DNA of 64,000 nucleotides. Origin: Odobenus rosmarus divergens. Taxonomy: Eukaryota > Chordata > Mammalia > Carnivora > Odobenidae. The stretch is taken from the NCBI RefSeq assembly GCF_000321225.1, contig NW_004450287.1:993065-1057064 (forward strand), in the 5' to 3' direction. How positions within the stretch are numbered: position 1 is the stretch's first letter; each line of letters starts with the position of its first letter. The position numbers and the translations under genes are program-made. Shown piece by piece: positions 60,835 to 64,000 of the stretch. The notes below the pieces were generated by a model. It was not told the DNA's origin. It did not search any database and saw only the letters and a program-made list of their open reading frames with translations.

Positions 60835-61794
60835 CTTTATAAAACTTCAAACCTTTGAGGCTTCCTTGAGTGTCCTGTAACTAGCAAGTAAATTTTGGTT
60901 GATATGTTCCTTCATTTATTTTTTGTAATTAAAATGTGTAAATAAGATCCCTGCTTGACACTTCCGCATTCTCATCTCCTTATTTATTTTAAATATGCAT
61001 GAGTTTATTACTAGTGAAAAGTTCTTGATTGTTCCTACTACTCCTATCTGCTTGCCTCAGAACATGAACTTTAAAAAAAAGAACAATTCTTAAATAATTG
61101 CTATTATTTTAAAAATCAAACCACACACAAAATATTACATAAATTTTTCACTGGAGTATGTAATTTGTATTTTAAAAATTTAAGTTATATTAAATATTAT
61201 TATTTTAAAAGTTATATATCCACTAAATTTACATGAAATTCGCATATAAGCATTACAAAATCTGTTGAGGTACCAATATGAACAAATTACTGTGCACTAC
61301 AAACAGAATGTTTTCTTTGCTCTTGTACTCTATCTCTATGTTTTTGGTGTTATTTTTTTATTTTTCCCTAAGGAACCACAATCTATATTCCCTGGTTTGC
61401 CCAGCTGATTTTAGCTAGGGTTGGAAGTGGCAGAAATTCCCCTATATCTCTCGAATCCCAATTCTCTTGCTATATTTCTAAATGTTTACCCTGGATGAGA
61501 ATGGCCGGCTCATACATGCTCTGAAGAGAGAAAGAGATTCAGCTTTAAAGGCAAAAAGCTGAGGAGCTCACACCTGATTGGCTCAAATTTGGGTGAAAGG
61601 AGGTAAGAGCATCTGTTGAGAGGAAGAGGGAAAGACTAAATAAGGGGCTTGAAAAAGCTATATAAGTTTGGCACAGACACTATGAAAAGGAAGGATAAGG
61701 GCAAGAACTGACACAAAGTAAAGCACAGAAGGTCTGTATTACAGGCTCATGAAACCACTTTTGAAAAACTTCTAACTCATTCTGTAATGTTGAG

Positions 61795-62045
61795 TTGCAA
61801 ACAAAAGCCAAATCATGTCACTGCACAGCTTAAAACTCTTTAAGGGCTCCCCACCGCTCCTAGGAACAAGTTTACTCCTTTAATGTGGTACATAAGACCC
61901 TTAGCCCCTTATATCCCTCTGGCTTCTGCATATCAATCCCAGCACTTCTACATGCTAACCATCCTGGTTGGTGAGCAGTTTTCCAAAGAGCTACTAACTT
62001 TCAGGACTTTACACATGCTGTTCCTTCTAGAGTACTCTTCTTGCC
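61795..62045 (+). repeat. L2 fragment
   Basis: Forward L2 words: AAATCATGTCACTGCACAGC, TTTAAGGGCTCCCCACCGCT, CATAAGACCCTTAGCCCC, GGACTTTACACATGCTGTTC. Confidence 0.8.
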
Positions 62046-62475
62046 TATAGCAGGGATTTTTAGTTACCCCCTTAGGTTGAGAGGGATGATATGAAGGCTA
62101 GAAATCACAAGAAGATACTAGAAAAAAAAAAACTGCAAGTTTATAGCTTGAAGTAACATTCTATCGTATGAGTCAAACATTAAAATGTACAGTGACCAGA
62201 TGGACCATTCAGAGATGTCTAATTGAGGCTAGTTGAACCTTGCCTGCCCTCAAGATAGTCTGACCTTAATCCAATCCACTGGGAATATTTTCTTCCCAAA
62301 AACAGTCTTCAATTCACTACAGTATCAACTAAAGGATAGGAAATAAATATCTGATCCCATGATTCTGTTAACCAAAAAAAGAACCATTTTATCATGTTTA
62401 AACTATGTTCACCATCAAAATAAATGATTATTCAATCTAAGTACTAAAAAAAAAAAAAAAATTTTTAAAGAGATT

Positions 62476-62600
62476 GGGGGTGCCTGGCTGGCTTAGTTGG
62501 TAGAGCATGCAACTCTTGATCTCACAGTCATGAGTTCAAGCCCCACAATGGGCCCAGAACCTACTTAAAAATAAACAAATAAAAGTTTTTTTTTTTTTTT
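62476..62600 (+). mobile_element. Short tRNA-type SINE
   Basis: GGGGGTGCCTGGCTGGCTTA, TGAGTTCAAGCCCCACAATG (B box), ACCTACTTAAAAATAAACAA tail. Retains a better tRNA-like B box than the long SINEs. Confidence 0.85.
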
Positions 62601-62633
62601 AAGTCTAACTTTCAAAGAAAGAAAGAAAGAGGG

Positions 62634-62825
62634 GGCGCCTGGGTGGCTCAGTCGTTAAGCGTCTGCCTTCAGCTCAGGTCATGATCCCAGGGTGCTGGGA
62701 TTGAGTCCCACGTCGGGCTCCCTGCTCCACGGGAAGCCTGCTTCTCCCTCTCCCACTCCCCCTGCTTGTGTTCCCTCTCTCTCTGTGTCTCTCTCTCAAA
62801 TAAATAAAATCTTTAAAAAAAAAAA
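62634..62825 (+). mobile_element. Can-SINE
   Basis: GGGCGCCTGGGTGGCTCAGT head, AAATAAATAAAATCTTTAAA tail. AAAGAAAGAAAGA flanks both ends. Confidence 0.94.
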
Positions 62826-63544
62826 AAGAAAGAAAGAACAGATGGACAAAAGGGAGAGAGGGGGAAGGAGAGAGGGAGGGATTGAAGAAAAAAGTATTTT
62901 CCCAAAACCTCTCCCAGAGTTTTCCCAAGTCCTTAGTGGTTTTTTTTTCCTTTCCATTCACATACAGAGTGTCTTCCGGAAATTGTTGAAGCTGGTGAGG
63001 GAAAAGGAGTGATACTTTTAGGAGTCAATGACTGAATGGCATTTAAATCCATTTAGGGAAGGATCACCTAAAGAAAAAGTATAAATAGAAAGGAGAGGAA
63101 GGCCAAGAAGAAAGCTTAGTGTTAAAATAATAAAGAAGGCTCAGCGGACCCACTGAGATATCCAAAATGGCTTCCTACTAGAGGAGAAACAGGTGACTGA
63201 CCAGCCCAATGATTCCATTCTGCCCAACTGTTATGTTTCCCTTGGTATTACTAAATTGTTATTCTGATAAATCTGCTTTGTTAATCCCAGTATACATTTT
63301 TCACAGCAAAATACCTAGCACAAACGCTAACTGGTACAATAAGGAAGAAAGGCTTGCTTTTAAGTGCTAATCTGATATTAGCTAATATCCAGGTGAAATC
63401 CTCTTTTGTCATCAAAAGATCAGGAGGTCTCCAAAATCCTCCATTCCTACTACTCCGGGGCCAGACTCTAGCTGAATTTTCCAGAGTTAATAGCTGGTAC
63501 TATCAACAAATAGCTTTTGTAGCAAGAGTCCTTGGACCGCTGTT

Positions 63545-63790
63545 CTCTCTAAAATAAATGAATAAATCTTTTTTTGAAAAAAGGGGGGTGTGAGGGCGCG
63601 CCTGGGTGGCTCAGTCGGTTAAGCCTCAGGCTCTTGATTTTTGCTCAGGTCATGATCTCATGGGTCGTGGGAATGAGCCCCATTCAGCGAGGAGTCTGCT
63701 TGAAGATTCTCTCCCTCTGTGCCCCTCCCACGGATTCAGATATGCTTTCCTCTCTAAATCAATCTTCAAAAACAAAACAAAACAAAACAA
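63545..63790 (+). mobile_element. Composite SINE insertion: orphan tail plus full Can-SINE
   Basis: A 20-base flank (AGAGTCCTTGGACC[G/A]CTGTT) occurs at 63525-63544 and 63791-63810. Between the copies lie first a SINE-tail-like CTCTCTAAAATAAATGAAT segment with T/A-runs (63545-63592), then a complete older-subtype SINE from GGGCGCGCCTGGGTGGCTCA with a (CAAAA)n tail. Confidence 0.85.
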
Positions 63791-64000
63791 AGAGTCCTTG
63801 GACCACTGTTAAACTGTTCATTTTTTTCCAGCCCCACAAAACAGCGTTGACATTTGGCCACATCCAATCTTCCTTGGGACCAGGTACCCTTCAGTGCTGC
63901 CTATGAGAAGACTTAACCCAGAGCGACCAGGTCCTCCTTGGCCACTCACAGCCATACATCCCCTTCCAGCTACTCCATGGGGCAACCACCACCTATCCCA

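Larger units (their letters stand above)
31691..64000 (-). other. Upstream of TPD52 exon 1; repeat-rich, no further coding exon recognised
   Basis: In human TPD52 a more distal promoter exists, so this span may be first intron of a longer transcript (inference). It is mostly repeats, listed one by one. Sub-stretches in which I recognise nothing: 31700-32590, 32800-33300, 34030-36390, 36600-37400, 40700-41560, 41730-42600, 42850-43380, 45240-46190, 46470-46930, 49020-49530, 54730-55140, 55390-56080, 56270-57160, 57400-57780, 59000-59380, 60150-60630, 60850-61790, 62050-62470 and 62840-63520. Confidence 0.6.

Noticed and set aside
62476..62600. tRNA gene
   Set aside because: Has A- and B-box-like words but is a SINE with an A-rich tail and no cloverleaf acceptor pairing; the same applies to all Can-SINE heads.

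Overview
This is a gene-poor vertebrate nuclear window from a carnivore. More than two dozen copies of a tRNA-derived Can-SINE (head GCGCCTGGGTGGCTCAG, pyrimidine-rich middle, AAATAAATAAAATCTT tail) lie on both strands, alongside carnivore-type LINE-1 3' ends. The SINE subtype looks caniform and probably arctoid (bear, mustelid or pinniped). That finer placement is an inference from repeat style, not proven.

The one multi-exon gene is TPD52 (tumor protein D52) on the minus strand. Four coding exons are read with matching splice phases: exon 1 (31313-31451, ATG at 31449-31451), exon 2 (17003-17118), exon 3 (11516-11664) and exon 4 (9878-9974). They encode the first 167 residues of the usual 224. 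The canonical last 57 residues were not found, so they probably lie beyond base 1. A further in-phase exon-like stretch at 2003-2146 has a strong acceptor and a stop codon. It could be an alternative TPD52 terminal exon, and it is the most interesting unexplained coding signal here. Everything above about 31.5 kb is upstream of this first exon, and is likely intronic if the gene also uses a more distal promoter as it does in human.

Inside TPD52 intron 1, antisense to the gene, lies a processed copy of the ribosomal protein gene RPL35A with an intact 110-codon frame, a poly(A) tail and target-site duplications. It is nested inside an older minus-strand SINE, and both insertion scars can be read.

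The rest is repeat strata. Ancient MIR and L2 fragments, MaLR (MLT1-like) and other LTR pieces, hAT-type DNA transposon relics and decayed L1 ORF2 tracts (14.4-16.6 kb, 44.2-45.2 kb, 49.5-54.7 kb) are interrupted by younger SINEs. An ERV1-type solo LTR sits near 6.3-6.8 kb. A 450-base assembly gap (50283-50732) lies within an L1 that also carries a SINE. There are no prokaryotic features, operons, CRISPR arrays or convincing independent RNA genes.
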